Source: Acetofilamentum sp. (GTDB taxonomy: Bacteria > Bacteroidota > Bacteroidia > Bacteroidales > DTU049). From it: a stretch of 11,386 nt of DNA. Numbering within the stretch: position 1 is the stretch's first letter; every line of letters begins with the position of its first letter. Location of the stretch: assembly GCA_020720525.1 (NCBI GenBank), contig DYON01000068.1, forward strand, positions 1 through 11,386, given 5' to 3'. Of this stretch, positions 1 to 6,900 are shown in pieces. The notes under the pieces were generated by a model. It had not been told where the DNA came from. It did no database searches and was given only the letters and a program-made list of their open reading frames with translations. The translations under genes were made by a program, and so were the position numbers.

Positions 1-89
1 GCAGTTTTTTCTGAGCTATCGCCTGTAAAACCTAAAAAGTTGCAAGTAAGTTCCGTTGTTAGACCAAACTCATTTGTGATTGGAAACAT
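1..89 (-). CDS. Possible 5' end of an unidentified gene leaving the left edge (partial)
   Basis: An open minus-strand frame starts at an ATG (bases 87-89) and stays open for 29 codons to the window edge. An in-frame stop lies a short way upstream of the ATG. The peptide begins MFPITNEFGL and looks compositionally plausible as protein, but it is far too short to assign a family. It would be co-directional with the deformylase gene, about 200 bp downstream of it. A plus-strand frame is also open over the same bases, so this could be chance. I see no convincing promoter in front of it. Confidence 0.2.
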   Translation of the reverse strand, partial: MFPITNEFGLTTELTCNFLGFTGDSSEKT

Positions 90-294
90 AAGCGTCTGCG
101 TTGTCGATTGCCACTATTGCCCCCTAATTCAACGTACAATACAATGGTTGCAATGATATTGCTGAAAAAGTTTTTTGGCTGAATTCACGGGTTTGGAAGA
201 TTGTTTCATGTACGATAGACCATTTTTCAGGTGTAACCGATTTCTACCACTCCATTTTGTATGAACAGAAATTTGAGCAATTCAACTTCAACCG
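1..294. other. Gene-poor left flank
   Basis: No reading frame here resembles a family I recognise. Short open stretches exist on both strands: a plus-strand frame from about 128 to 349 that runs into the 3' end of the deformylase gene, and the minus-strand frame at 1-89. None has coding support beyond being open. I see no strong hairpin followed by a T-run that would serve as a terminator for the deformylase gene. Confidence 0.5.
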
Positions 295-897
295 CTACAT
301 TCTATCCAAAAAAACCATCCCATTCAAATGGTCTATTTCGTGTTGAAAAATATGAGCAGTATATTCGTGCACTATGCGTTCGGAATGATGGGTCCCATCG
401 GCTAAATCGTAGCTAACATCGACCCAAATAGCTCTCCACGACGAGCCCGAAACGCCAGGAATACTCAAGCAGCCATCGGAACGAAGCTTTGTGGTATCGG
501 AGTATGCGGTTATATAAGAGTTTAGGTAACATTCAAAAGGAGCTCCAGTTTTATCGTAGCGTTTGACCCAAATCACGCGTTTGTTTATACCAACTTGAGG
601 TGCTGCAATACCAACTCCTGGATGTTGAGGATCTGTAACAGTTTTATACATTCTATCAATCAGAAGTTTCAAGTAGTTAGAATTGAAGTCGCTAATTGTG
701 CTACTGTTTTTGCGAAGCACAAGCGAATCGGAGTAAACAAAATAATTGTAAACCCGCATTTTCTGATTGGCTGTACCTGATGTTATAAGCTCAATATCGC
801 TTATACTGAAATCGAGTACATCGTTTCCTTTGTCGTAGCACGATAAAAAGGTAAAAACCCCAAGCACAAAAGCCGACAGCAAAAAAATCTTTTTCAT
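295..897 (-). CDS. Peptide deformylase family protein with lipoprotein signal
   Basis: Peptide deformylases are metalloenzymes that remove the formyl group from N-formyl-methionine of new proteins, normally in the cytoplasm. This 200-residue protein shows all three family motifs in order: GVGIAAPQ (94-101), DGCLS (141-145, usual form EGCLS) and HEIDH (186-190). Metal ligands would be Cys143, His186 and His190, and the catalytic acid-base Glu187. The segment SDSLVLRK (56-63) matches the usual N-terminal GDPVLRK region. The oddity is the N-terminus: MKKIF, a hydrophobic stretch, then FLSC with Cys20 as the likely lipidation site, followed by about 35 extra residues. That predicts an envelope lipoprotein, away from nascent chains. 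The chain stops soon after HEIDH, lacking the usual C-terminal helix. It lies 6 bp downstream of the Nudix gene and is probably co-transcribed. The family is clear; the physiological substrate is unknown. I withhold the symbol def because the cytoplasmic housekeeping enzyme is probably encoded elsewhere. Confidence 0.9.
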   Translation of the reverse strand: MKKIFLLSAFVLGVFTFLSCYDKGNDVLDFSISDIELITSGTANQKMRVYNYFVYSDSLVLRKNSSTISDFNSNYLKLLIDRMYKTVTDPQHPGVGIAAPQVGINKRVIWVKRYDKTGAPFECYLNSYITAYSDTTKLRSDGCLSIPGVSGSSWRAIWVDVSYDLADGTHHSERIVHEYTAHIFQHEIDHLNGMVFLDRM

Positions 898-903
898 AAT
901 TCA

Positions 904-1536
904 TTATTTTTTGTTCGTAAAATAACCCCCATTCTGCAAAATTACTAAAAATTCGTTCAGAATCATAGCAGTTGCACCCCAAATTGCATAACCATTCGAC
1001 ACAAAACATGGTGCCCGAAAGCTTTGCCCAGCTCTATAATTATAATAGGTATCGCGCGAAGATGGCAACACGAAATGCGTCAAATTTTCGGTAAAAACCA
1101 ATTGTACTTCATCTTTGTTTGGAACAAACACAACTGAACCTTTTGCAACGCCAACAAACGGATGAATCAAAAAATTAGACTGCGGCACATACAGTTTACT
1201 TAAACCACCTATTATCTCAATATAAGCTTCAATGCCAGTTTCTTCGCGGGTTTCGCGCAAAGCAGTTTCTTCCAAACTATAATCTTGCTCTTCGAAACGA
1301 CCACCAGGGAAAGCAATTTGTCCACTATGCACACCATTGCTCAATGCACGTTTTATAAACACCAAAGAGTGGTTATTTGGCTTTCGACCTTCGATGAGGA
1401 GCAGCAAAACAGCACTTTGTATAGGATTTGATTGCAAAAAGCCACGATCAACTCTGCGCCCATCAGGCTTCATGAGCTTGTGCGCTTTGTTGCTGGGTAA
1501 ACAGTTGTTTTTTAATATATTAGCAATACTGTTCAT
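904..1536 (-). CDS. Nudix hydrolase, CoA pyrophosphatase (NudL/YeaB-like)
   Basis: This 210-residue Nudix protein probably hydrolyses coenzyme A or acyl-CoA to phosphopantetheine products and 3',5'-ADP in the cytoplasm. The segment HSGQIAFPGGR (70-80) matches the CoA-pyrophosphatase signature upstream of the Nudix box. The box follows at about 78-101 and ends RETREETGI (94-102), supplying the metal-binding glutamates. Its spacing is the variant of the CoA-hydrolase subfamily: the usual first glutamate is replaced (Tyr87), with acidic residues just before it. The C-terminal IWGATAMILNEFL (185-197) also fits this subfamily. There is no signal peptide. The ATG at 1536 is the first start in frame. 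The gene diverges from the lipoprotein unit that begins at 1565 and is followed after 6 bp by the lipoprotein deformylase gene. Nudix family certain; CoA specificity likely from motif only. Confidence 0.88.
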   Translation of the reverse strand: MNSIANILKNNCLPSNKAHKLMKPDGRRVDRGFLQSNPIQSAVLLLLIEGRKPNNHSLVFIKRALSNGVHSGQIAFPGGRFEEQDYSLEETALRETREETGIEAYIEIIGGLSKLYVPQSNFLIHPFVGVAKGSVVFVPNKDEVQLVFTENLTHFVLPSSRDTYYNYRAGQSFRAPCFVSNGYAIWGATAMILNEFLVILQNGGYFTNKK

Positions 1537-1637
1537 AAAAAAATATTGTTAAAGGTAAAAAATATTTGCTACTATCGATTTTTTGTGTAATTTTGCAGAG
1601 TAAACCAATTTACATTATTAACCAAAACCTCAAAACA
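1537..1637. promoter_or_regulatory. Divergent promoter region between Nudix and lipoprotein genes
   Basis: This 101-bp AT-rich gap separates two genes read outward. The plus-strand promoter at 1565-1596 is clear. For the minus-strand Nudix gene I see only TACCTTTAAC just before the start as a poor -7 match, without a good upstream box, so its promoter is unresolved. The two starts are close enough that expression of the pair could be linked. Confidence 0.45.
1565..1596 (+). promoter_or_regulatory. Bacteroidetes-type promoter for the envelope lipoprotein unit
   Basis: TTTG at 1565-1568 and TAATTTTGC at 1588-1596 are separated by exactly 19 bases, matching the known Bacteroidetes housekeeping sigma pattern (-33 TTTG, -7 TAnnTTTG). 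Transcription should begin near 1600-1604, giving a leader of about 35 bases before the ATG at 1638. The leader is A-rich with no strong Shine-Dalgarno sequence, as is usual in this phylum. Confidence 0.75.
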
Positions 1638-2102
1638 ATGAAAAAGATTTTCAGCGTTCTCGCAGCAGCAGTTATCGCTTTTGCATTCACCAGTTGTGGT
1701 GGTGGAGCCGACACTCCTGAAAAAGTGTCCGAAAAATTCCTGAACCACATTGCTAAAAGTGAATTCAAAGATGCTAAAGAATTGGCTACTGGCGATGCCG
1801 TTAAAACCATCGAAACTCTCGAAAGCTTTGCTTCTATGAGCGAAATGGGCGGCGAAAAACCCGAAGCCAAAGAAGTTAAAATTGAAAACATGAAATGCGA
1901 CACCAAAGAAGACGCTTCTACCTGTACCTATACTCAGGACGGTAAAAACGGTTCTATCGACCTCAAAAAGGTTGACGGAAAATGGAAAGTTGCTAACTTC
2001 CCAAAAGAAACCACCGGTGGTGACGAAGAAGAAGTTATTGAAGACGAAGAAGTTATAGAAGAAGACGGTGAAACAACCGACGATGTAACTGAAGAAAAAT
2101 AG
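1638..2102 (+). CDS. Small acidic lipoprotein, DUF4878-like
   Basis: A 154-residue predicted lipoprotein: MKKIF, a hydrophobic Ala-rich segment and TSC, with Cys20 as the lipid-attached residue, followed by GGG. Residues about 25-122 (TPEKVSEKFLNHIAKSEFKDA onward, ending GKWKVANFPK) resemble the DUF4878/NTF2-like fold common in small Bacteroidetes lipoproteins: a helical start and a closing strand with a Trp. Two cysteines (87, 96) could form a disulfide outside the cytoplasm. Residues 129-154 form a strongly acidic tail with a duplicated EEVIE unit. The frame is also open further upstream, but the ATG at 1638 is chosen because it starts the signal peptide and lies about 35 bases after the predicted transcription start. 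It is first in a unit with the YiiX-like gene 24 bp downstream. Function is unknown; ligand binding is only suggested by the fold family. Confidence 0.82.
   Translation: MKKIFSVLAAAVIAFAFTSCGGGADTPEKVSEKFLNHIAKSEFKDAKELATGDAVKTIETLESFASMSEMGGEKPEAKEVKIENMKCDTKEDASTCTYTQDGKNGSIDLKKVDGKWKVANFPKETTGGDEEEVIEDEEVIEEDGETTDDVTEEK
2028..2063 (+). repeat. Tandem 18-bp duplication in the acidic tail
   Basis: GAAGAAGTTATTGAAGAC (2028-2045) is followed directly by GAAGAAGTTATAGAAGAA (2046-2063), which differs at two positions. It is in frame and encodes EEVIED then EEVIEE. The copies are close enough to suggest a recent slippage-type duplication that lengthened the acidic tail of the lipoprotein. Confidence 0.8.
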
Positions 2103-2109
2103 TCTTAAC

Positions 2110-2167
2110 GTTTTCATAAGGCAGCAATGAGAAAAGGACTTATAACAATCCTTGTTTTCATTGCTGC
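2110..2167 (+). promoter_or_regulatory. Hairpin enclosing the start codon of the YiiX-like gene
   Basis: GCAGCAAT (2121-2128) can pair with ATTGCTGC (2160-2167). After a two-base bulge, GAAAA (2131-2135) pairs with TTTTC (2155-2159), and GGA (2136-2138) can pair with TCC (2149-2151). The ATG at 2127-2129 is inside this stem. An upstream copy of GTTTTCAT (2110-2117) repeats the start of the right arm (2154-2161) and could compete for the GAAAA segment, giving two alternative folds. This could limit initiation on the second gene unless ribosomes from the first gene open it. Pairing is seen directly; a regulatory role is inference. Confidence 0.4.
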
Positions 2168-2774
2168 TTTTGTTTTGTTTTTGGCTACATACGATTTCAG
2201 AAGCGAACAAAAGCAGCAATTGGAAAACTATGATCTTTCAGCAGAAGAATACGCAATGCTTCAGGATGGCGATTTAATCCTAAGAAATGGGTATGGCTTG
2301 GTGAGCGACGCCATTGCCAACTCCATGAACGAAGAGTTTCACGTGTCGCATGTTGCAATACTATTGAAAAGCGATACCGCGTCGCATGGATTCAGAATAA
2401 TTCATTGCATTTCGCAATCGCTTTCCGAATGGGACGGAGTTCAAGAACAATCGTTCCCTCGTTTTACAAAAGACAGTCAGCGCAATTCTATTATGGTTGT
2501 TCGCCTCAAAGGCGTTCCCGATTCGAGTCGTCATTTAATAAGTCAAAAAGCACTTGAATACATGGATAGGCGTGTGCCATTCGACCATTCTTTCGATATT
2601 GAGGATTCGTCGCATTTATATTGCTCCGAATTGCCGTGGCTAATCATTAAAAATGAATTTGGTATCGATATCTTCAAAGATAAAATGAATGAGCAGAAAG
2701 ACCACATGAAATTTGAAAGTTTCTGGAATCCCGATTACTTTGAAGTAGTTTTCAATCACAATACTCGCCGTTAA
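2127..2774 (+). CDS. Membrane-anchored YiiX/YebB-like permuted papain-fold (NlpC/P60 superfamily) enzyme
   Basis: A 215-residue protein with one N-terminal hydrophobic anchor (about 4-21), then a soluble domain likely in the periplasm. Residues 45-52 (LQDGDLIL) and SHVAILL (74-80) match the start of the YiiX-type domain, with His75 as the predicted catalytic histidine. LYCSELPW (164-171) carries the predicted nucleophile Cys166. Histidine before cysteine is the circularly permuted order of this group. FDHSFD (152-157) precedes the Cys, as in relatives. Known members of the wider family hydrolyse peptidoglycan cross-peptides or lipid/amide bonds; the substrate here cannot be read from sequence. 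It lies 24 bp after the lipoprotein gene, and its stop codon overlaps the ATG of the 46-residue lipoprotein by one base, so the three are probably one transcript. Its own start codon lies in a potential hairpin. Confidence 0.82.
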   Translation: MRKGLITILVFIAAFVLFLATYDFRSEQKQQLENYDLSAEEYAMLQDGDLILRNGYGLVSDAIANSMNEEFHVSHVAILLKSDTASHGFRIIHCISQSLSEWDGVQEQSFPRFTKDSQRNSIMVVRLKGVPDSSRHLISQKALEYMDRRVPFDHSFDIEDSSHLYCSELPWLIIKNEFGIDIFKDKMNEQKDHMKFESFWNPDYFEVVFNHNTRR

Positions 2775-2914
2775 TGGCTGCATTGTTTAAAAACAAAAAA
2801 CCTGTTTGGGTAGTTTTGGCAACTGTACTGCTCTTGCTAATGGCTTTGTTTTCGCAATCGTGTAAACACCCAAAATCAGTAACACGATACGAAATTCAAA
2901 CAACCAGATACTAG
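2774..2914 (+). CDS. 46-residue predicted lipoprotein, translationally coupled
   Basis: This short frame starts at an ATG that shares its A with the last base of the upstream TAA (TAATG), the classic arrangement for translational re-initiation. The 46-residue product has a basic start (KNKK, 6-9), a hydrophobic segment (about 11-26), then FSQSC with Cys30 as a likely lipidation site. Only 16 residues would follow the lipid anchor, ending in a Thr/Arg/Tyr-rich tail. It is too short to assign to a family. It could be a small partner or anchor of the YiiX-like enzyme. A possible terminator begins right after its stop. Support is the overlap, the signal-like composition and the terminator position; there is no homology evidence. 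Confidence 0.6.
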   Translation: MAALFKNKKPVWVVLATVLLLLMALFSQSCKHPKSVTRYEIQTTRY

Positions 2915-2948
2915 TGTTTTTAGAGTCTGTCTAAAAATAGAATTTTTT
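2915..2948 (+). terminator. Probable terminator of the envelope unit
   Basis: TTTTTAGA (2917-2924) and TCTAAAAA (2930-2937) are perfect inverted repeats around a five-base loop. A G-T wobble and a T-A pair extend the stem to 2915 and 2939. A run of six T (2943-2948) follows. The hairpin starts directly after the stop of the 46-residue gene. The stem is AT-rich, so it may be weak. Confidence 0.5.
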
Positions 2949-2980
2949 CCCACCGATACTAAATCAACATCGTTTTTTAA

Positions 2981-3034
2981 CCGCAGAATTCGCAGATAAA
3001 ACCCATGTACACGCCTTTTTAAGTGAGCCGCAGA
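2981..3034 (+). repeat. CGCAGA short repeats
   Basis: CGCAGA occurs at 2982-2987 and 2991-2996 (nine-base period, CGCAGAATT then CGCAGATAA) and again at 3029-3034 within GCCGCAGAGG. Similar strings of CGCAGAGTT-like units are familiar from intergenic regions of Bacteroidetes genomes, so this may be a degenerate copy of such a repeat. Only three units are visible. Confidence 0.35.
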
Positions 3035-3069
3035 GGGATGTCGATGATCACAAAAGCCTAATTTGTAGC

Positions 3070-3111
3070 GACAAAATGAATGATTCAAGCGAATTTGACA
3101 TTCATTTCGTC
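3070..3111 (-). terminator. Long hairpin downstream of truA, possible terminator
   Basis: On the minus strand GACGAAATGAATG (3111-3099) pairs with CATTCATTTTGTC (3082-3070) over 13 positions with one G-U pair. Inside, TCAA and TTGA (3098-3095 with 3088-3085) add four more pairs around a six-base loop. The plus-strand version has an A-C mismatch at the wobble position, so the fold is better in the truA transcript. It lies about 40 bases past the truA stop between convergent genes. There is no long T-run after it, so a terminator role is tentative. Confidence 0.4.
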
Positions 3112-3149
3112 TCGACAACCAACAACCTTGTGAAACTTGATAGATGCAA

Positions 3150-3914
3150 TTACCCAACCAGTTGTGGCTTGTTTTTAGGAGTCACAAAACCAGAATACTC
3201 CACTTTGCTCAAAAACAAACCCTTTGCAGGAACCGACGCGCCAGCAGCACTTCTGTTTCTTTGTTTCAGAATGTTGTTGATGTCCGACTCTTGAATTTTC
3301 CCTCGACCCACATCGATCAAAGTGCCGAAAATAGCTCTCACCATATTGCGCAGAAAACGGTCGGCACCAATTTCAAAAACAAAAAGGTCGCCGTTTTGCG
3401 ATATTTCTGAAGCAAAAACGTCGCAAATATTGGTCGATTGACCGCCATGTAGCTTCGCAAACGAAGTGAAATCGGTCTTGCCAACAAACAACGATGCTGC
3501 ACTTTTCATTTTGTCGATATCGAGCTCGTATGGAACATGCCACACCAGATCGTCGAGAAAAGCATTTTTTTGAGTCGAAAAATAGTAACGGTAGGTTCGC
3601 CTTGTTGCCGAAAAACGTGCATGCCATTCAGCAGGAGCTTCAAAGAAGTCGAAAATCCGAATTGCTTTTCCCAAAATTGCATTGCAATGATAGGTCAAGT
3701 TTTCGGGGAGCGTTCCGTCAAAATCGAAATGTGCATAAAAATTCGATGCATGAACACCAGCATCGGTGCGGCCACATCCGGTGAGCGAAATTTCAGTTCT
3801 CAATAGCACAGAAAGAGCTTTTTCAAACTCCTCCTGAACACTTAATGCATTAAGCTGGCGTTGCCATCCGGCGTATTTTTTCCCATTGTAGCACAAATGA
3901 ATGCCGAACCGCAT
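3150..3914 (-). CDS. truA: tRNA pseudouridine(38-40) synthase TruA
   Basis: TruA converts uridines 38-40 in the anticodon arm of many tRNAs to pseudouridine, in the cytoplasm and without cofactor. The 254-residue chain has the normal family length. The hallmark GCGRTDAGVHA (46-56) holds the catalytic Asp51. Other family segments are the N-terminal YNGKKYAGWQRQ (9-20), WHARFSATRRTYRY (97-110) with the tyrosine pair near the active site, DFTSFAK (148-154) and FLRNMVR (187-193). The ATG at 3914 gives the expected MRFGIHLCYNG start. It is the last gene of the minus-strand block, 7 bp after the M14 protease stop, so it probably depends at least partly on upstream transcription. Nothing in the chain appears damaged. 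Confidence 0.96.
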   Translation of the reverse strand: MRFGIHLCYNGKKYAGWQRQLNALSVQEEFEKALSVLLRTEISLTGCGRTDAGVHASNFYAHFDFDGTLPENLTYHCNAILGKAIRIFDFFEAPAEWHARFSATRRTYRYYFSTQKNAFLDDLVWHVPYELDIDKMKSAASLFVGKTDFTSFAKLHGGQSTNICDVFASEISQNGDLFVFEIGADRFLRNMVRAIFGTLIDVGRGKIQESDINNILKQRNRSAAGASVPAKGLFLSKVEYSGFVTPKNKPQLVG

Positions 3915-3921
3915 AAATTTT

Positions 3922-6900
3922 TTATTTTACAAACTGAAGCCGGTAGGTATTATTGCTGGTTCGCAGCTCAACCCAGTAACTTCCGTTGGCAAAATTAGCA
4001 ATATTAATCTGTTTTTTGTTGTTGCCTGTTTCGCAAACATCGTTTTCGCTATACACAAGCCTTCCGTCGGTGCCAAATATATTGAGAATGAAAATTTCCT
4101 CGTTGTCGGCCACAAATTCAATGGTAATATTGCTTTCAGATGCAGGATTGGGATACAAAATCGGTTGTTTATCGTAATCTACAAGTCCCGTTGTAACAAT
4201 ATTCACTTGCTGAGTTGCTGTGTCGAGACCACAATTGTTTGCAACTATCATAGTAATTGTAAATATGCCAGGAGTATTGTAAACATTGAATGTGTTTTGT
4301 TGCACCGAAGAGTTGCCGTCGCCAAAAGTCCAAGCCCACGAAGTAATTGGAAATATAAACGATTGCGAGAGGTCACTTACTGTTGTTGCATTGCCTACAA
4401 AGCCTGCTACATAGGAGAAATCGGCCAATGGACGAGTGGAGACATAAACTGGAACTGTGGTTGTGTCGAACAATCCAATTGAGCTTCCAACAATTAAAGT
4501 AACGGCGTACATTCCTGTGTCGCTATAATGATAGGTTGGATTCTGCAACGATGAAACACCACTTCCATTGCCAAAATCCCAATCCCAGCCAGTGATTGTG
4601 CCAACTGCAGTTCCCGAATTGTCGGTGAATAGTGTTGAAGCACCAAGACATACCGTATTGGCTGAAAAATCGGCCGAAGGAGCATTGCTTATCACAATTG
4701 TTTGAGTTGTTGAATCGCTGCAGCCACTGCTGTTTGTAACTACCAGCGTAACAATGAACGAACCGGTTGTTGAGTAATTGTGTGTTGGATTTTCGAGCGT
4801 TGAAGTATTGCCATCTCCAAAATTCCAATTGTATGTTGCACCTGGAGTTAAGGTATTGGTGAAATCGACATCACTTCCAATCACGTTGTAGTTGAATGTT
4901 GCTGTAGGCAAAGAGATAACTTTTGCAACAGTGGCAACTCGGGGGCTGTTGCATTGCGATTGTGTTTTTACTATCCAGTCGAAGAAAAAGTAAAACCACG
5001 ATTGGTTCTGGTTGTTGCCGGTTATTGAAATAACTCCAGGAATTGAATAGGGATAAGACGGCCCACTTGCAATATAAAGATTGTTGGTGCTTCCAGTTTT
5101 TACACCAAGTTGGTAGCCAGTTCCAGTTGCAATATCAAAATCGAGTGTTACCAAATAGGGGTTTTGTCCTGTTGGTACATTCACAACTACTGAATCAAGG
5201 GTTACTCCAGCATTGTTTTGTAGATAAATTGTGCGATTTCCAGCAGAATTTACATACACTTTCACCGATTCGAGGCGAATATCTTGGCTAACATCAAAAA
5301 TCATGTAGCGATAACCAGTTGTTGTCGTAAAATACTGACCTCCGCCTGAGTTATCGGTCATGCCTACATGTTGTGCAGCTCCAACGGTAGTTATATCGGA
5401 ACCAGCATAATAAGTAGTTGTTGTCGATAAAAATGGTGTATTCCATGGGCTTCCAGTTCCAACTAAAGTTCCACCAGTAGAAGCATCGTACCAATTAATA
5501 GTGCCCGATCCAGTTGCGCTCAAGCTCATAATTCCGCCTTCGCAAATACTATCGCCAATTACCGATGGTGCTATCGGCATATTTACTGTGATATACGACG
5601 ATTTTGTTAGGCTGTCTGCACTTGCACACGAAGTGATTTTTAGTTTTACATTGTAAGTGCCATTGGCTGAATAGGTATGAAGTGGATTTTCTTGTGTCGA
5701 AGTTTGTCCATCGCCAAAAGTCCACAAAAAAGTGCTTCCTTGCGGATAAACACCATCGTTGGTAAATTGAACAACGCCCGAGCAGGTCGATGTAACATCG
5801 GCTGTAAAATTGGCAACTGGAGCTATTGGAGTTAAAACAACATTTTGAATTGTTGCATTGCCATTGACAACAGAAATTCCATTTATTGTTTTTAATTGGT
5901 AGCCTATCGAAGAGAATGTAAGGCTATATGTTCCCGTATTGACATATTTATGGTAATTACCAGCAGGTAATGTTGAATATACATGCGAACTATCGTTAGC
6001 CTGGTCGTAGCTGTTTGCAAAAACTTTAGCCAGAATTGGTTGCCCAGTACACGAATCAGTTACAATTCCTCGGATTCCATAGAGCGATTCCTCAATGAAA
6101 TTCAGTAACGACTGGTAATTGGTGTTCCACATGCCATTAAGGTTCTCAGTTTCAGTAATTTTGACATCATCAAGTTCAATGGTTACTTCCCGGCATTGCT
6201 TAAAAAAATTCATATAGTCCTGTCTGCCACCAGTTATCACGTACCAATCCCCACCTTCTGTTACACCACTTGAATAAAGATTAGACATGTATGTTGGCGT
6301 AACATTTCGTGCTGTAGCAACATAATTGGCACAAACTCTTTGCCACCAACTCACATCTGCATTCGGATTGCCACTGCTGGTCCAAGTATCCCATGGATAA
6401 TTTGTAACCTCTGCTCCACCATGAAAATTTGCACTCATGTTAATATGATGCATGTCGGTAAAAGTCATAAATGCCTGTGTTTCTGCTTGCCATAATTGTC
6501 CATCAGGGTGTTGTCCTGCCCTTGGGTCTGGGTAGTTTCTGTTCAAATCGACATTAGCCAAATTGTTCCTTCTTGAATTTGCTACAGTGGAGCCAACTGG
6601 AGTTGATTGATAATAAGTTCCTTCTGGATTAGCGAGTGGACAAATCCAAATTTCAGCTCCATTTACTAAATTTGAAACCTGAGAAATTGCTCCATAATTT
6701 GTGAGTAGATAGTTTATCAAACGAAGCATAAGATAATAGCCGGTAGTTTCATCGCCATGCATAGTTGAAGAATACAAGAATTGTGGTTCATTTTCCGCTG
6801 TGTTCACATTGTCGGAAATTTTCGCGACTAAGATTCGATAATTCCCAGAAGGTGTAGAGGCTAGGATTGTGTCTATATTGCATAAATTCGGATAATTACT

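Larger units (their letters stand above)
2915..3149. other. Intergenic region between convergent units
   Basis: This 235-bp stretch separates the plus-strand envelope unit from truA on the minus strand. No reading frame looks coding. It holds the terminator hairpin at 2915-2948, three CGCAGA copies (2982-2987, 2991-2996, 3029-3034) and a long hairpin at 3070-3111. The region could include remnants of a repeat element, but nothing identifiable remains. Confidence 0.6.

Noticed and set aside
229..294. In-frame continuation after the deformylase TAG (22 open codons)
   Set aside because: The translated stretch does not resemble the usual deformylase C-terminal helix, and a short open run is expected by chance. 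I take TAG at 295 as the true stop.
128..349. Plus-strand frame running into the deformylase 3' end
   Set aside because: It has no recognisable family and overlaps a well-supported gene on the other strand.
1572..2219. Minus-strand frame of 215 codons
   Set aside because: It is antisense to the lipoprotein and YiiX-like genes and is Phe/Asn/Ser-rich, as expected from reading Glu/Lys-rich coding DNA backward.
2917..2937. GTCTGTCTAAAA text as an insertion-sequence inverted repeat
   Set aside because: No matching partner repeat, transposase frame or target duplication is visible, and the hairpin plus T-run explains it as a terminator.
3901..4482. Plus-strand frame of 193 codons
   Set aside because: It lies opposite the sorting-domain and PKD coding region of the M14 protease, has low-quality composition and matches no family; it is a shadow frame.
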